The position numbers and the translations under genes are program-made. DNA of 64,000 nt from Saccharum officinarum (lineage: Eukaryota > Streptophyta > Magnoliopsida > Poales > Poaceae): positions 10,206,191 through 10,270,190 of the forward strand of contig CM036223.1 in assembly GCA_020631735.1 (NCBI GenBank). Direction: 5' to 3'. Shown here in pieces: positions 46,261-58,286 of the stretch (position 1 is its first letter; each line of letters opens with the position of its first letter). The notes beneath the pieces were generated by a model. The model was given only the letters and a program-made list of their open reading frames with translations. It was not told where the DNA came from and ran no database searches.

Positions 46261-47700
46261 CATCCGTCAGATTTACAGTTAGATCCACAAGATAATTGGA
46301 ACAGGATATGTGTATGCTAATATCCTTTACTGCTTTATAGATAGAGATTCTGTTATAATTGTAATAACATTAACCATGGTCCATGGAAATGGATGGCCTG
46401 CATTTTAGGAAGACCATATCATCTAACTGAACTTAAGCAGTTATGGACTGTTAAATGGGCTAAACGGGCACAATAAAATTCTTGAATTTGCTTGCTACCT
46501 GTACAAATGAACAAGTAATATTAGTTCTTTTTCTTTATTTTGCCACAGCTCAACCAGATTTACAGTTATAGTAGGAAATAACGTGCTGTCAGATTTCGTA
46601 AGCACCGTAGAATGCATGTGTGTTCAGTATGATAGACTTCACTAATCTGGATTTGAATATACAATTATAGCCTTGACAGTTTTCAAGCACAAAGAGATGT
46701 GCTTAAGGCCTAGAACATGTACAGTCTTCAGCATGTATATTTTATCTCTTTTATCATACATATGTTCTTTCTATCTGAAAATGACTGAGCGAAGTTGATC
46801 AAAAGTCTTTCCACCAATTATATAGGGTGGTGTATTTTTTTTCTTATTTAGTGCAGGAATGTTGCCTGCTAAAGAACACTAAATTTTAGATGTTATTTTT
46901 CCTGATTGACTTAAGATGATGACACTCAGCCACGTATTTTCTTCTAGGAAGGGATATTGAGGAAAGCATTGCCTGCTAAAATCAGCATACAGCATGGAAG
47001 AGAGCAATCAGTCAACTAAAGCAGCTAAAGTCAATCGTGAAGGGAGCAACAGTTCTGAAAGAGGCTGGGGCGCGGGCGGAGAAGGGGGGGGGGGGGGTGT
47101 GACGCGCATGGCTGAGGCGCGGCAACTGGCGGCGCTAGTGGAGATGGCGATACGGGCTCGGCGGAGCTGACCCGCAACAGCGATGACCTGAGGTAATGCG
47201 AACGCCAACAGCCCCCATGGCGACAATGGTGCGCGTCGTGCCAGCGGCGTACGGTGGCGAGTGGCAGCGTCCATCTGACGCAAGGCAACAACGGGGGCAA
47301 TGATGGCGATAGGGCCATGAGTTTTCTGATCCCTGCCGATGTTAGGGTTTCGAAATTTGGGGAAAAAATTGATTCAGAGTTGAAATTCCCCTCTGAGATA
47401 GCTGAAGCGGTAGCACGGGCAATATACTATATGTATTAAAGGCCATCTTTTTCACTCGTATACTCTTATCCTGCTCCGGCTCATCATGCTGATGTTAATG
47501 AGGACGAACGTAACTGCATTTACGGCTAAACTGTTTGATGCTCGAGGGATTTGCCAGAAAAACAAGTATATTGTTGTATACATAACATGTTTATGGCTAA
47601 ACTGCATGTCTACATGGATGGGTTTTGCAACTACCTAGTCCATTTAATAAAATAATGAAGTGAGTAAGCCGGCTGAAAAACTGCATTTACGGCTACCCTT
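46261..47700. other. Non-coding stretch with a GC-rich block
   Basis: AT-rich to about 46990, then a G-run (about 47083-47096) and a GC-rich block to 47320. Read on the minus strand it has an AAACCCTAA box shortly before an ATG at 47318 and a 95-codon open frame without recognised domains. This could be a gene 5' fragment; nothing further is supported. Confidence 0.35.
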
Positions 47701-47841
47701 AGTCCTGTTCGACTGTGCTGATAAGTGTGCTGATAAGTCGGCTAAAAAATACTATTGGTTGATATGTTGCGAGAGAAAAACACTGTTTTAGTTAAAAAAA
47801 CAAGCTGAAAAGTACGAATTATAAGCCGGATGAATAGAGCC
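47699..47841. mobile_element. Small MITE with Harbinger-like ends
   Basis: Left GTCCTGTTCGACTGTGCTGATAAG; the right end in reverse gives GGCTCTATTCATCCGGCTTATAA. TTA on the left and TAA on the right of the ends. The interior AATACTATTGGTTGATATGTTGCGAGAGAAAAACACTG is a common grass MITE core. Confidence 0.6.
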
Positions 47842-48099
47842 TAAACATTTCAAATGAAAATTTATTCCAAGGAAAACATATCCAAACTATCTCACATAGA
47901 TGTGGCAGTTAGTCACTCTGGAACATAGGGGAGTGAACATTTAGGAGCAGATAACTGAGTACAATATATCGATGCACTATCTGAATGAACACCTATCGTT
48001 AAAGCTTAATTCCCGCATGACTGCATTGATTTAGAGTTTGCCGAAACTAAAGGGTAACGGACCACCTCATCTATCTACATGTCCAAACCTAAATAAAGA

Positions 48100-51000
48100 T
48101 CAATCTTCATCTGGTGTTTCCTCGTCATCATCATTGTTGCCATATCTCCAGCCATCTTCAATGTTGTTGCCCCCATCTTCTTCAGTCTCTTCACTATCAT
48201 CTTGGTACGTAGCTTTACCTGGCCACTGGTTCCTGACTCCACTGATGTCAGAAGGCATGGCTCTCGAGACCTTGGCATTGTAGGCTTTGGATGAGTGGAC
48301 CTTATGCTTGCTCCTTTTGGGGTTTGGTGCAATCTCACCAACCTCAGCGTAGTTATACTGGTAGGTCTGTTCATTAGCAGCATGCTGACCAGCAGAAGCA
48401 CCGACCTTACCATTTTCCTCTTGACCGTGTTCAGGGTGCTGAGTTTTTAGATGAAGGTTCAATTTGTAACTGTGAATGTATGCTTTGTCACAACCTTCAT
48501 AGGGGCAGACATATGGGCGATCAGCATAGCTTGTGGTTGCTGGAGTCGAAGGCTTTGGGGCAACACGCGGTTTTTCTGCTGCTGGCGCTGGCGCATGTTG
48601 CACTGCAATAGGAGTTCCAATCTGCACCATGGCTCAATAGACAGAAGAAATTACACAAGGGAAAAGTATACAGAGTTTGTATTGACAAATGCGATATATT
48701 TGTAGTATAACATCATGGAACTTTCCAATGCAATGATATATCCTTCATCTGATATAAAAACAGACGTATATGAACGAATTGTGTATCAACAAGGAGGCTC
48801 AATAGGCTGACAGCAAAGAACTATATGATAAGCACAACATATAATACAAGGGCAAACTGAACAGCTGCACAGAGCCATACTGCAATAGAGTCTGGCATGC
48901 CAGCACTACGGTCTACAAAATATTTAGTTAAGAGAATCTTTTATCATTTTTTTTATCTTCACACACGGATCTAGGACTGAGGATGTAATTTAGTTATCGT
49001 ATAAAAGAACAGTAATATTGAAGCGAACAATCAACCACAAGGGTAAATGCATCTTGAATGATGATGACAGAAGTTTAAGCACAATAGCAGCATACCTTTT
49101 CATGTGACTTAACATGTGCTGCTAGTTTGAAGTCACTTGTAAATCTTTTGCCACATGCTGGGAAAGGGCATATGTGATAATTCTCCAATGCATGCGTTTT
49201 CAGGTGTGACCGTAAGTTAAAATCCAATGAGAAGGCCTGAAATTCAAAACATTTGTTTGTCAGAAAATATAAATGCATTATAGCCAAAGACACATGACTC
49301 TAAGAAAAGATATTCATTCACATTAAAAGAAAGGAACTGCCAAGGACCAGTTTACTAGAATGTTTTGGGTCAGGCCACCATCCTATTGTCCCCCAAATGG
49401 CCTTTGAACAAGGCTGGGCTAGGCCTGCCACCGACACTCAGGAAAACAAAAACAAGGCTAGGCTAGTTAAGGCCCTATTTTTGAAGGAAAAACAATTAAT
49501 TCATTGTACACGTTGGAAGTCATTCATGGAGTCATGGATGTGCACTTGGAAGTTTTTCATTGTACAAAGCCCAAAGTTTAGCCACAAGTTTGGGAACACA
49601 GCAACTGAGTACTTGAGTAGTTGAGTATACAAACATACAATGGGGCTGGATGCATCCAATGAAATCAGATTAGAGATTAGGTTGAACTATAAACATCAAA
49701 AGAACATCTTGAATTACAGAGAATTAAAATACCACATGACAGTTCACCATTCGATAAAACATTTGCTACGCATGGATATCTACAACTCCAAAAAGATAAG
49801 GGGTGTGGTGATGGTTGAAAGCAAAAGAGCGACAGTGCACTAGAAATCCATGATACCTTATAAGTGCATTGCTAGAGAGGGATGAGGTAATTACCTTACC
49901 ACAGCCTGGATGTGGACAGACAAAATCCTTTTGTCCTGTGTGGGTAAGATAATGTCTCTTCAACTTGGAGCTATCAACAAATTTCTGCCAGATAGAATAA
50001 CTAAGTAGTTAGGGTCTAAAAAAAAAAGGGCAGACCCAGTGCCAGAGGCTCCCACACGAGTGGGGTCTGGGGAAGGGAATAACCGAAGCAAAGTCTTACC
50101 CCCGCAGAAATTCTGCAGAGAGACGGCTTCGAACCCAGGACCTGGTGACTCGGCGAGCTAGCACTCACCAACTGCACCAGGCCTGCCCTTCTAAGTAGTT
50201 AGGGTCTACAATGAAAATTTGAAAGTTCTCGGCATATATAATATCTGATGTGTGGTCTATAAGTATTTCAGATAAGACAGGGTAAAAGGGCTGAAAAGTT
50301 GAATGTATAGTTTTTGTTTAGGACTTCGTAGTACGATAGGTAGCATCAAATTCAGTTATGATTTACTTTGCCATTACTTGCAATGTAATTAAGAAGTAAA
50401 TCTTAGAAAAAGCAATACAATTATAAATAACAGGACTGCTCAGGAACTCAGGATAAAGACTGGACAGGTACATCCTGAGTGGTAGACATATTCAGTATAC
50501 AGAATAGGGAGTGGTAGACATATTCAGTTAAACAAGAACGTCTCAAGATGTTTTGTTTTTTTTTTTGTTTTTTGAAAGTAAAGAGATGTTTTGTGTTTGG
50601 GAGCAGATAAGTACAGTAAGGCTCAAGTGCATATTTTTATTGCAATAACAAACAAAAAAGTATGTGGTACTGATGCTAGTTCCAATCCAGGCAGAGATAC
50701 CTTCCCACAGTTGGGCTCGTTGCAGATATACTGCTTCTCATTGTGCACATGAGCATGCTTGCGGAGCGCGCTGACATCAACAAAGGTCTTGCCGCAGTTC
50801 TCGTAGCTGCAGAGGAAGAGGATCTCTGTGGTGGGTTCAGGCTTGGGGGCTTCTACATCTAGCACTCTGGGGTTCTCCTTGGAGTTTCTGTACCCATCCT
50901 CTGCACACAGGTAAGAAAAGGGGTTGTAACTGTAATCACCGGCTAGCTAGCTGTAGAGTACCACAAATATGCACTTAGCTACTGCCCTAGACGAATGAAC

Positions 51001-51464
51001 AATCAGCGTCATCAATGGACATCTAGACCTAGCCTCTTGTGACAGATTCAAGAACCCATGTATATCTGACAATACAACTTCAGTGAAGGGGGAAACCAAG
51101 GGAATGAAGAAAAGGGGGGAGATTTAGTAGGAACAGACAGTTAGTACCTCTGACCCACTTGAAGAGCGAGCACTTGCCGCCAGAGGACGCGAGATCCTGC
51201 GGGATCCTGCGAAGCCAAGCGCAACCAAGAACAATGCAGCGCGCGCAATTTATTAGCTCAGGTTAATTCCAGTCAGAAGAAGCGGAAATTCTCTCCTTCT
51301 CAGAGAGAGAGAGAGGGAGAGGAGGAGAAACCAACAACGCACCATTGCTTTACCCACCGAGCGGCGGGGCGCGGCGGGCGGCGAAGCGCCTGCGGCTGCG
51401 AGTGCTGCGGTGGGTAGTAGTACTTGTGGCCCCCCGATCCGGCGGCCGCCGCCGGGTACTCCAT
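48100..51464 (-). CDS. YY1: YY1-type C2H2 zinc-finger transcription factor, six exons, apparently intact
   Basis: Exons 51464-51343, 51206-51148, 50900-50701, 49984-49895, 49236-49096 and 48621-48100 have GT..AG borders and join into 1134 nt, 377 residues. The start MEYPAAAAGSGGHKYYY is the only in-frame ATG in exon 1 and follows a GC-rich leader. Five C2H2 fingers: C91-C96-H109-H113, C120-C125-H138-H142, C150-C155-H168-H172, C180-C185-H198-H202 and C243-C248-H261-H266, the last after a Pro/Ala linker. Motifs such as PKPEPTTEILFLCSYENCGK, SSKLKRHYLTHTG and AFSLDFNLRSHLKTH match plant YY1. The C-terminus is acidic (residues ~345-377), as in that family. Arabidopsis YY1 is a nuclear regulator that acts with Mediator MED18 and in ABA responses; transfer of that role is inferred. 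A SINE lies in intron 3 and a Stowaway MITE about 400 bp upstream. Confidence 0.93.
50019..50190 (-). mobile_element. tRNA-derived SINE in a YY1 intron, 18-bp TSD
   Basis: CTAAGTAGTTAGGGTCTA occurs at 50001-50018 and 50191-50208. On the minus strand the element begins GGGCAGGCCTGGTGCAGTTG (box A-like) and has GGTCCTGGGTTCGAAGCC (box B). It ends in CTGCCC and an oligo-T. This is a plant SINE, not a working tRNA gene: no cloverleaf beyond the promoter boxes. Confidence 0.92.
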
Positions 51465-51660
51465 CGCCTCCCCCTCCCTTCTTTGCCTGTGGCGTGGAGG
51501 GCTTCCCCGCTAGGGTTTCGTGTGTGCCTCTCTCTCGCCGGCTGCGGCGGCTGGGGCTCTCGGTCGGTTCGGGTTGGTCGGTCGGTCGGAGCTCAACTTT
51601 GCTGGCGTCGCGGGTTTAACGGCGGCCGGAGAATGCCTCTTCTTTGCTTTTCTTCCCTCT
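51465..51660 (-). promoter_or_regulatory. YY1 5' leader and proximal promoter region
   Basis: GC-rich, pyrimidine-patterned sequence directly upstream of the minus-strand ATG, including AAACCCTAG at 51510-51518, a box common in grass leaders. No TATA box is obvious. Transcription start not determined. Confidence 0.45.
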
Positions 51661-51873
51661 GTCACCACCCCGCTAGTGATGTTGTGCGCATCTCAAAGCA
51701 ATTCAACGGCAGGTCTTCAGTCTCCGAATTATATTCCCTTTTGACATTGACTGGACAAATGCTAGTCACTCCTTACATAATACTCCCTGACCATTAATTT
51801 CTTCTAGAATACAACATGGATACTTTCAAATATAAGATACTATGCAAGTATTTTGAATATAAATCTACACTCA

Positions 51874-52025
51874 CTCCTTTTCCAAATTATAAATCGTTTT
51901 GGTTTTTCTAAATACATAGTACTATTACATAGTTTTTGTTATGTATCTATACGTATGGATATATTGCATACAATAACCTATGCATCTAAAAAAGCAAAAA
52001 CAATTTATATTTGAAACAGAGGGAG
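51874..52025. mobile_element. Stowaway-type MITE upstream of YY1
   Basis: CTCCTTTTCCAAATTATAAATCGTTTTGG at the left pairs with CAATTTATATTTGAAACAGAGGGAG at the right before TA. The core is TATGTATCTATACG. Confidence 0.75.
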
Positions 52026-52029
52026 TATG

Positions 52030-52680
52030 TGTCTCCAAAGTAAACGATGCAATAGTTATTGATGTATAACTTTTAAGGTTTGGCTAAGTCCTATCTTGAA
52101 TGGTTTTTTTATATACTATATATATAGATTGGACTATCAATCTATGGAATTTGAGACCCGCTGGTGTCTGCCAACATCCCTTCTAACCAGATGAAAGAAT
52201 ACTCCTGGTCTTTCCTCTAGGGTTTCCAAAAGAGAGTATCTTACAACCATGTCCCTAACTTAATGTCGATATAAGAGGTGAGTGACTCAGGGCTAGATTA
52301 ACTAGTGTCCTCTGACTCTGAGCTCTTAAATTCAAAGCTTCTCAGGCACTATCATCTCTAACACCCTTATTTGGATCACAAGATGGGTTGAGGTAGTTTA
52401 TCTTAATTCCATAAAATACTTCAATGAAATAACTGTATCCTTCACTCAACTATCGTTGGATGCTCAATTTAAATTTATTTCCTGAACTACCAATAGTTTA
52501 CTGATGTTTGTATGGTTTTTTTAAGGTTTAACAAAGTCTTTATCCTTACCTACACGTTTTTTTTCATTGAAGGGAGTATCAATCTACGAAATTAGTCACC
52601 TCACTTATCTCCTTACACTTCACACCATGTACTCTTCCTTTAGAGGTACTCTCCTGCTTCGGTTGTTCTTGGTATAGGGC
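52030..52680. other. Intergenic, nothing recognised
   Basis: AT-rich sequence without supported coding content. Confidence 0.5.
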
Positions 52681-53682
52681 GTCCGTCCGTGCTAGACGCT
52701 CCCAATGGTGGGCCGCCCACGCCAGCCAATGACCGTCTCTTATCTGCTCACCACTCGCCCTCAACCGTTCTAAAAAAATTCACCTCACCGCAGCACCATG
52801 CTCCGCGACCATGCTTCGTCATGCGCCCGCGCCACCTCGGCGACCATGCTCTCCACCACACCTCCGCTCCGCAGCCGGCATCTCCGACCGCACTAGAGCG
52901 CGGCAGCCCGTCTTCCTCCCTCTCCACCTTGCCTCTTGCCCGCTACGGCCGATCTTCTCCACCGGATCTGCCGCGGCCTTCTCCATCGAAGCTACAAAGC
53001 TCTACACTAGTGACCTCCGCGCCGCCACGAGCTCCATACGTCGCTACCGACCTCCACGCTGGCATCGAGCTCCGCAACGACGATCCTCCATTCGTTCAAG
53101 CAGCAAGGTGACATTGTGCTGAAAGCGCATGTTGCAAGCATATGTTTCAAGTGTTTCAGATGTTTCAGTGGTACGTTGCAAGTGTTTCACGCGGATGTTG
53201 CAAAAGTAGATCAGGATGTTGCACATGTTGCAATAGTTGTACACATATGTTGCAAGCTTATGTTCCCACCGTTTCATCTGTTTTTTCCAGACGTACGTTG
53301 CAAGTGTGTTTATTTGGATGTTGCATATGTTTCACATATATATTGCAAATGTTTTATCTACATGTTGCATATGTTTCACATATATATTGCAAATGTTTTA
53401 TCTACATGTTGCATATGTTTTACAATGGCTTTAAAATGTTTTTATGTGTTTTGCAAGTGTTTTATCTGCCTTCAGACGTATGTTACAATTGCTGCATGTG
53501 GATATTTCAAAAGTAGATCGAGTGTTGCATCTCATTCCTCGCTTTCTTCTGTCTCGCCTCAATGTCTCCTCCTCCTCTTCCCGGCGCTGGCTAGGCATTC
53601 GCCGCCCCTCCCCTCTTTCTCAATGCTAGTGATGTTCAAGGTGACGCGGGCCCCATGTGGGCGCGCAAAACGGCGCGAAAAA
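52680..53682. mobile_element. TGTTGCA-rich element, copy 1 (runs into assembly gap)
   Basis: Begins near GGCGTCCGTCCGTGCTAGACG. The first ~400 bp are GC-rich and open (Pro/Ser/Arg-rich, no domain). From about 53100 the sequence is an irregular repetition of ATGTTGCAAGTGTTTCA / GATGTTGCATATGTTTCACA. It ends in GGTGACGCGGGCCCCATGTGGGCGCGC, then Ns. The long open frames in the repeat part (Met/Leu/Gln/Cys/Phe-rich) are products of the repetition. Confidence 0.6.
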
Positions 53683-53782
53683 NNNNNNNNNNNNNNNNNN
53701 NNNNNNNNNNNNNNNNNNNNNNNNNNNNNNNNNNNNNNNNNNNNNNNNNNNNNNNNNNNNNNNNNNNNNNNNNNNNNNNNNN
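53683..53782. other. Assembly gap of exactly 100 N
   Basis: One hundred N bases, the conventional placeholder for a gap of unknown length. Confidence 0.99.
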
Positions 53783-54769
53783 ACTTGGTGAACAGATCGC
53801 TGACTAAGATGTGATGAAGACATGCCTACGATGTCGAATATTGCCCCAATCATTTTTTTATGAAGATGCCCAATCTTTCACGGTACGAACAAAACCAAAT
53901 GGAAACATGCTGTTAGGCGACAAAAGACCTGAAAGTCAGCTATGCTAATTTCGGCCCACCTCTAACAAGCGTTCTAGCTCTTTGTGGCGTGTGGTCAATG
54001 TAAACGTCAATTCCTCTCGTAATTAACTTGAGGTTGTTTCCTTACTTTGCAGTCCAAAATGAATAAACACTTGTGTTATTTTTAGGAAAAGGAAAGAAAA
54101 GGCTAGTATATATAATGAAGGCAGCTTCATGTATAATTAAAATACTTTTTTCCTTCTCGGGTGTACTAGCTGTTTGCAGCCAGAGGTTGAGGAACACATG
54201 ACTCGCCATCACAATCAAATTACTTATTTACCTGCTAGCCATAGCATGTTTTTGTAGCGGCAGCGGTCAAGAAGCCAGAATGGCTAAGTCTGGGCGTTGC
54301 ACCGTGTATAAATCCTTCAAGTGTTAATTAGGATATGATAGACTAGGCCAAGAGTTGGTCAAGCAAATAGAGTCGAATTACTTGACTTGATTGTTGCAAC
54401 CGATGGAGCGCGCACACAATTATTGCATTCAGCAAAATATATGTAGTACTTTCATATGATTGGAGCCTTGGATATTTAGCACACGCCATGGAGATCGAAC
54501 GATGTAGACAGCAATGTCATACTACTCGTGTGTGTAGTGTAGAGTCAGAGAGTACTTGTGTGTGGGAGTTAATATATAACTTCTTTAATTTTCTATTGGC
54601 ACAATGCAGTCCTATTCCCAATTAAAATCGGCACCGTACATATAGAAAACCCAAAAGTACTACAGTCGGTATGTTTTATGTAACACAAAATCAAACTATT
54701 TAGCCGTATGTTAAGTTGTAAACTTATTATTTGAAAATTAGCGTACATATTGCAAACGATAATGATCTG

Positions 54770-55497
54770 ACGGGCGTCCGTCCATGACGCGGCCTGTGCT
54801 GGTGGTGCTCGCGTGCCGTGGCTCGCCCACAGGTTCCACCTGACAACCGGAATCAGCCGGCCTGGCCCTTTCTCCTCCCCTATATTGCATATGTATTGTT
54901 TCAAGTATTTTAGTCGTTTTAAATGTGTTTGCAATTGTTTTATCTTGATATGGCAAAAATAGATCGGGAAATGTTGCACATGTTGCATATGCTGCAAGCG
55001 TTTGTTCAGAATGTTTCATTTGTTTTTAGAAGTATGTTGCAATTATTTTTTGGATGTTGCATATGTTTCACACGTATGTTGCAACAGTATGTTCTAAATG
55101 TTTCAGCTGTTAAGTCGTTTTATGTTGCATGTTGCAAGTGTTTTATTGGATGTTTCATGTGTTCACACACATGTTTGCAAGTGCTGTTTCAAATGTTTTC
55201 ATCTGTTTTCAGTCTTATGTTGCAAGTGTTTTATATTGTTCGGCTGAGGGCGAGTCGGGGCCGTGCGGACGGGGCACGCAGTGCGCCAGGGGGCCGGCAG
55301 ACGGGGGCACTAGGGCTGGCGGACTAGGGTGTTGCGGGTCGGGGCGTGCTGGAGGCGTGCTCGTCCTCAGGTGCTCATCCTGGCTCCAATGCCACCCTTG
55401 CGGAGAGTCGAAGAGAGAGAGACAGGGGCAAAGTGCACTCGTGGGCGGGGCGAAGGCAGACGGGGGTGGGCTGCACAGGCGTCTGGGCGTTAGGCAC
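54770..55497. mobile_element. TGTTGCA-rich element, copy 2
   Basis: GC-rich start GACGGGCGTCCGTCCATGACGCGG, TGTTGCA/TGTTTCA repetition from about 54880 to 55240, then a GC-rich end closing GGCGTCTGGGCGTTAGGCAC. Its GC-rich content differs from that of the other copies. Confidence 0.6.
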
Positions 55498-55729
55498 GCC
55501 CTATTGCGAATTTTGTCTATGCACATGCATCCTTTTGTAAGAAGGAAAGTATCAGTAGAACACTCTTGCTTATAAACCGAAAAGTTCAGTATTAGTCAAC
55601 CATCGCGGCAATGCAATCGTTAAAGATGAATGAATGGATCAATAATGTAAAAGAAGGAAGGCGCTGTCCGGTTTTAGCTTTTCTGCTTTAAATTAGAAAG
55701 TCAGTTGGTAGGGGTCTGCTACGCTCTCG

Positions 55730-55737
55730 TATATATA
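55730..55737 (+). promoter_or_regulatory. TATA box of truncated WAT1 copy
   Basis: TATATATA in CTCTCGTATATATACACC, about 130 bp upstream of the ATG. Conserved in the second copy. Confidence 0.6.
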
Positions 55738-55868
55738 CACCTGACAAGGGACTTATGCTCTGGTGGTCTAACAATATTTGCAGCTAGCACAACATACTGT
55801 TCTAACAAGACACAACTATAGCTACAAGTACGTCGTCTGATCCACTGAGAAGCAAGAGAATCCGAGCC

Positions 55869-56351
55869 ATGGGGATGGAGGCAAAGAAGCCTTACCTGAT
55901 CGCCATCGTCATACAGCTTATCTACGCCGGCATGTTCGTCGTCTCCAAGGCAGCCTTCGACCATGGTATCAACACCTTCGTCTTCATCTTCTACAGAATG
56001 GCCGCCGCGTCACTCCTCCTGCTGCCTGTCGACATTGTCCTCGAAAGGTAAGCACTAGAATGAAGGGTTAGCAAATTGTTTTCGACGGATTATTAGACAT
56101 ATCATTTGCACTTGCACGCAGGAAGAATGTGCGGTCCATGTCCCTGGTGCTGCTTCTCAAGCTCTTCTTGTATGCCTTGATCGGGTATATATTATATATG
56201 CATCTTCAGAACTTCAGATTCAGATCATACATCTTTGGGCATGCATATGCACAGTGCACAACTTGTCTTGGAACAGATATATATGGATGGATGCCCATGG
56301 TTAACTTGCAGGAACACATTCAGCTTGAACCTGTACAACGTGAGCATGAAG
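55869..56351 (+). pseudogene. Truncated WAT1/EamA-like transporter copy
   Basis: Exon 1 (55869-56047, MGMEAKKPYLIAIVIQLIYA) and exon 2 (56122-56184, KNVRSMSLVLLLKLFLYALI) match the downstream gene almost residue for residue. Exon 3 begins at 56312 (NTFSLNLYNVSMK) and homology ends at 56351, after which the sequence jumps to a second partial copy of the intron 2/exon 3 border and then to the start of duplication unit 2. Only the first two to three membrane segments remain. The promoter is retained, so a short transcript is possible. Confidence 0.88.
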
Positions 56352-56884
56352 TCTGTTTGTGGTTAACTTGCAGGAACACAGATTCAGATCATACATCTTT
56401 TTGCAGCCAGAGGTCGAGGAACACATGACCTCGCCATCATCACAATCAAATTATCTATTTACTGGCTAGCCATAGCATGTTTGTAGCGGTGACAGTCAAG
56501 AAGCCAGAGTGATAAGTCTGGGCATTGCACCATGTATGAATCCTTCAAGTGTTAATTAGGACTGATCACTAGACTAGGCCCAAGTCTGGTCAAACAAATA
56601 GAGTCAAATTACTTAACGGGCTTGTTGCAACCGATGGAAGCGCTCACACATTATTGCATTCAGCAAAATATATGTAGTACTTTCATATGATTGGAGCCTT
56701 GGATATTTAGCAGACGCCATGGAGATCGAACGATGTAGACAGCAATGTCATACTACTCGTGTGTTGCGTAGAGTCAGAGAGTACTTGTGTGTGGGAGTTA
56801 ATATAACTTCTTCAACAATTTTCTGTTGGCACATGCAGTCCTAATCCGAATTAAAATTGGTGTCGTACCATATAGAAAACAGTA

Positions 56885-57964
56885 ATGCTGCGTCTATCTG
56901 GACGGACGGATCGACTCGCCCACACCGCAAACTGTGCTGTGCGCCACATGCCCCCACTCGCGCCACCCGCCCGCATTACATGCCGCGTGCCCCGCCTCAC
57001 TGCTGCCGCCTTCCCCACTCGCAACCGCGCCTTGTCCAATCATGTCCGCGACCATGCCCGTAGCGGCCACCGCAACCTGACTGGGCCTTCGACCAACCTT
57101 CCTCACCACTGTGCAGCGAGAGATCTGGTGGTGGCGGGGGCTGCGGCGTCGGCTGCGGGGGCTGTGTGTCCTGGGAGGAGCCCAGGAATCCCGGCGGCCA
57201 CGAAGGGTCCCCACCGGCCTCGCGGTAGGCAGAATTGATCTGATTGATGGCGGTGCTGGTCGATGGTGGCGACGTCGTGGCTGCCTCTGGTAAACTTCAC
57301 ACACCGACGAGCCTCCATTCTCCAAGCAACAAGAAGATATTGCGCTGAAAGCGCATGTTGCAAGCGTATGTTTCAATTGTTTCAGAGGTATATTGCAAGT
57401 GGTTTATATGGATGTTGCAAAATTAGATCAGGATGTTGCATACGTTGCCATGGCCATATACATATGTTGCAAGCGTCAGTTCCAAATGTTTCATCAGTTT
57501 TTTAGACGTATGTTGCAAGTGTGTTTATCTGGATATTGCATATGTTTCATACATATGTTGCAAGTGTTTCATCTGGATGTTGCATATGTTTTGCAATGAC
57601 TTTTTCAAGTGTTTTCGAGTGTTTTTGCAAGTGTTTTAGATACATGTTTCAAGTGTTTCATTGTTTTCAGATGTATGTTGCAAATGTTTCATCTGGATGT
57701 TTCAAAAGTAGATCGGGTGTTGCATATGTTGCAATGGACCCATCTGCCGCAGCCACCTACTGCAACTGCGTGAGTAGTGGAGGGGGCGCGAGCGGTCCCC
57801 GCACGTGGTCTAGCAGCGTGGGCAGTGTTTGGGCGGCGCGGGTCCCGCGTGGGCACGTGAAAACGCAGGCATGGGGCGCTGGCGTGCTGGTGCTGGCGCG
57901 GAGTACAGGCGCGCGCGGGAAATGGAGTGTAGGAGCAGACGTCCGAATGTCCGGGCGCTAGCAC
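56885..57964. mobile_element. TGTTGCA-rich element, copy 3
   Basis: Starts near GCTGCGTCTATCTGGACGGACGG, has a GC-rich first part (to about 57290), then TGTTGCA/TGTTTCA repetition to about 57740, and a GC-rich end closing CAGACGTCCGAATGTCCGGGCGCTAGCAC. The right end read in reverse (GTGCTAGCGCCCGGACATTCGGACG) resembles the left ends of copies 1 and 2, suggesting short inverted termini. Confidence 0.6.
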
Positions 57965-58144
57965 TGCCAAAGCCGAAAAGATCAGTATAGGAAGTTCCAT
58001 CATCGCGGCAATGCAATCGTTAAAGATGAACAATCAATAATGTAAAAGAAGGAAGGCGCTGTCCGGTTTAGGCTTTTCTGCTTTACCGAATTAATGGAAG
58101 AAGCCATCATCAGTTGGTATATAGGTCTGCTACTCTCTTTCTCG

Positions 58145-58152
58145 TATATATA
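58145..58152 (+). promoter_or_regulatory. TATA box of the WAT1-like gene
   Basis: TATATATA in CTCGTATATATACACC, about 140 bp upstream of the ATG at 58287. Confidence 0.6.
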
Positions 58153-58286
58153 CACCTGACAAGGACTTGATGCTCTTGTTTTTGGTGTCTGACAATATTT
58201 GCAGCTAGCACAGCATACTGTTCTAACAAGACACAGCTATAGCTACAAGTACGTCTGATCCACTGAGAAGCGAGAGAATCCAAGCC

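Larger units (their letters stand above)
54174..56351 (+). repeat. Tandem duplication unit 1 (WAT1-like locus, truncated copy)
   Basis: Starts at TTTGCAGCCAGAGGTTGAGG and matches the unit starting at 56399 through the non-coding flank, the TGTTGCA element position, the promoter (CTCGTATATATACACCTGACAAGG) and WAT1 exons 1, 2 and the first 40 bp of exon 3. Confidence 0.85.

Noticed and set aside
50019..50190. tRNA gene suggested by box A and box B
   Set aside because: Flanked by an 18-bp target duplication and followed by SINE body and oligo-T on its strand; no complete cloverleaf.
53116..53853. Cys/Phe/Met-rich open frames, one spanning the N gap
   Set aside because: Produced by the TGTTGCA repetition and by translation through Ns.
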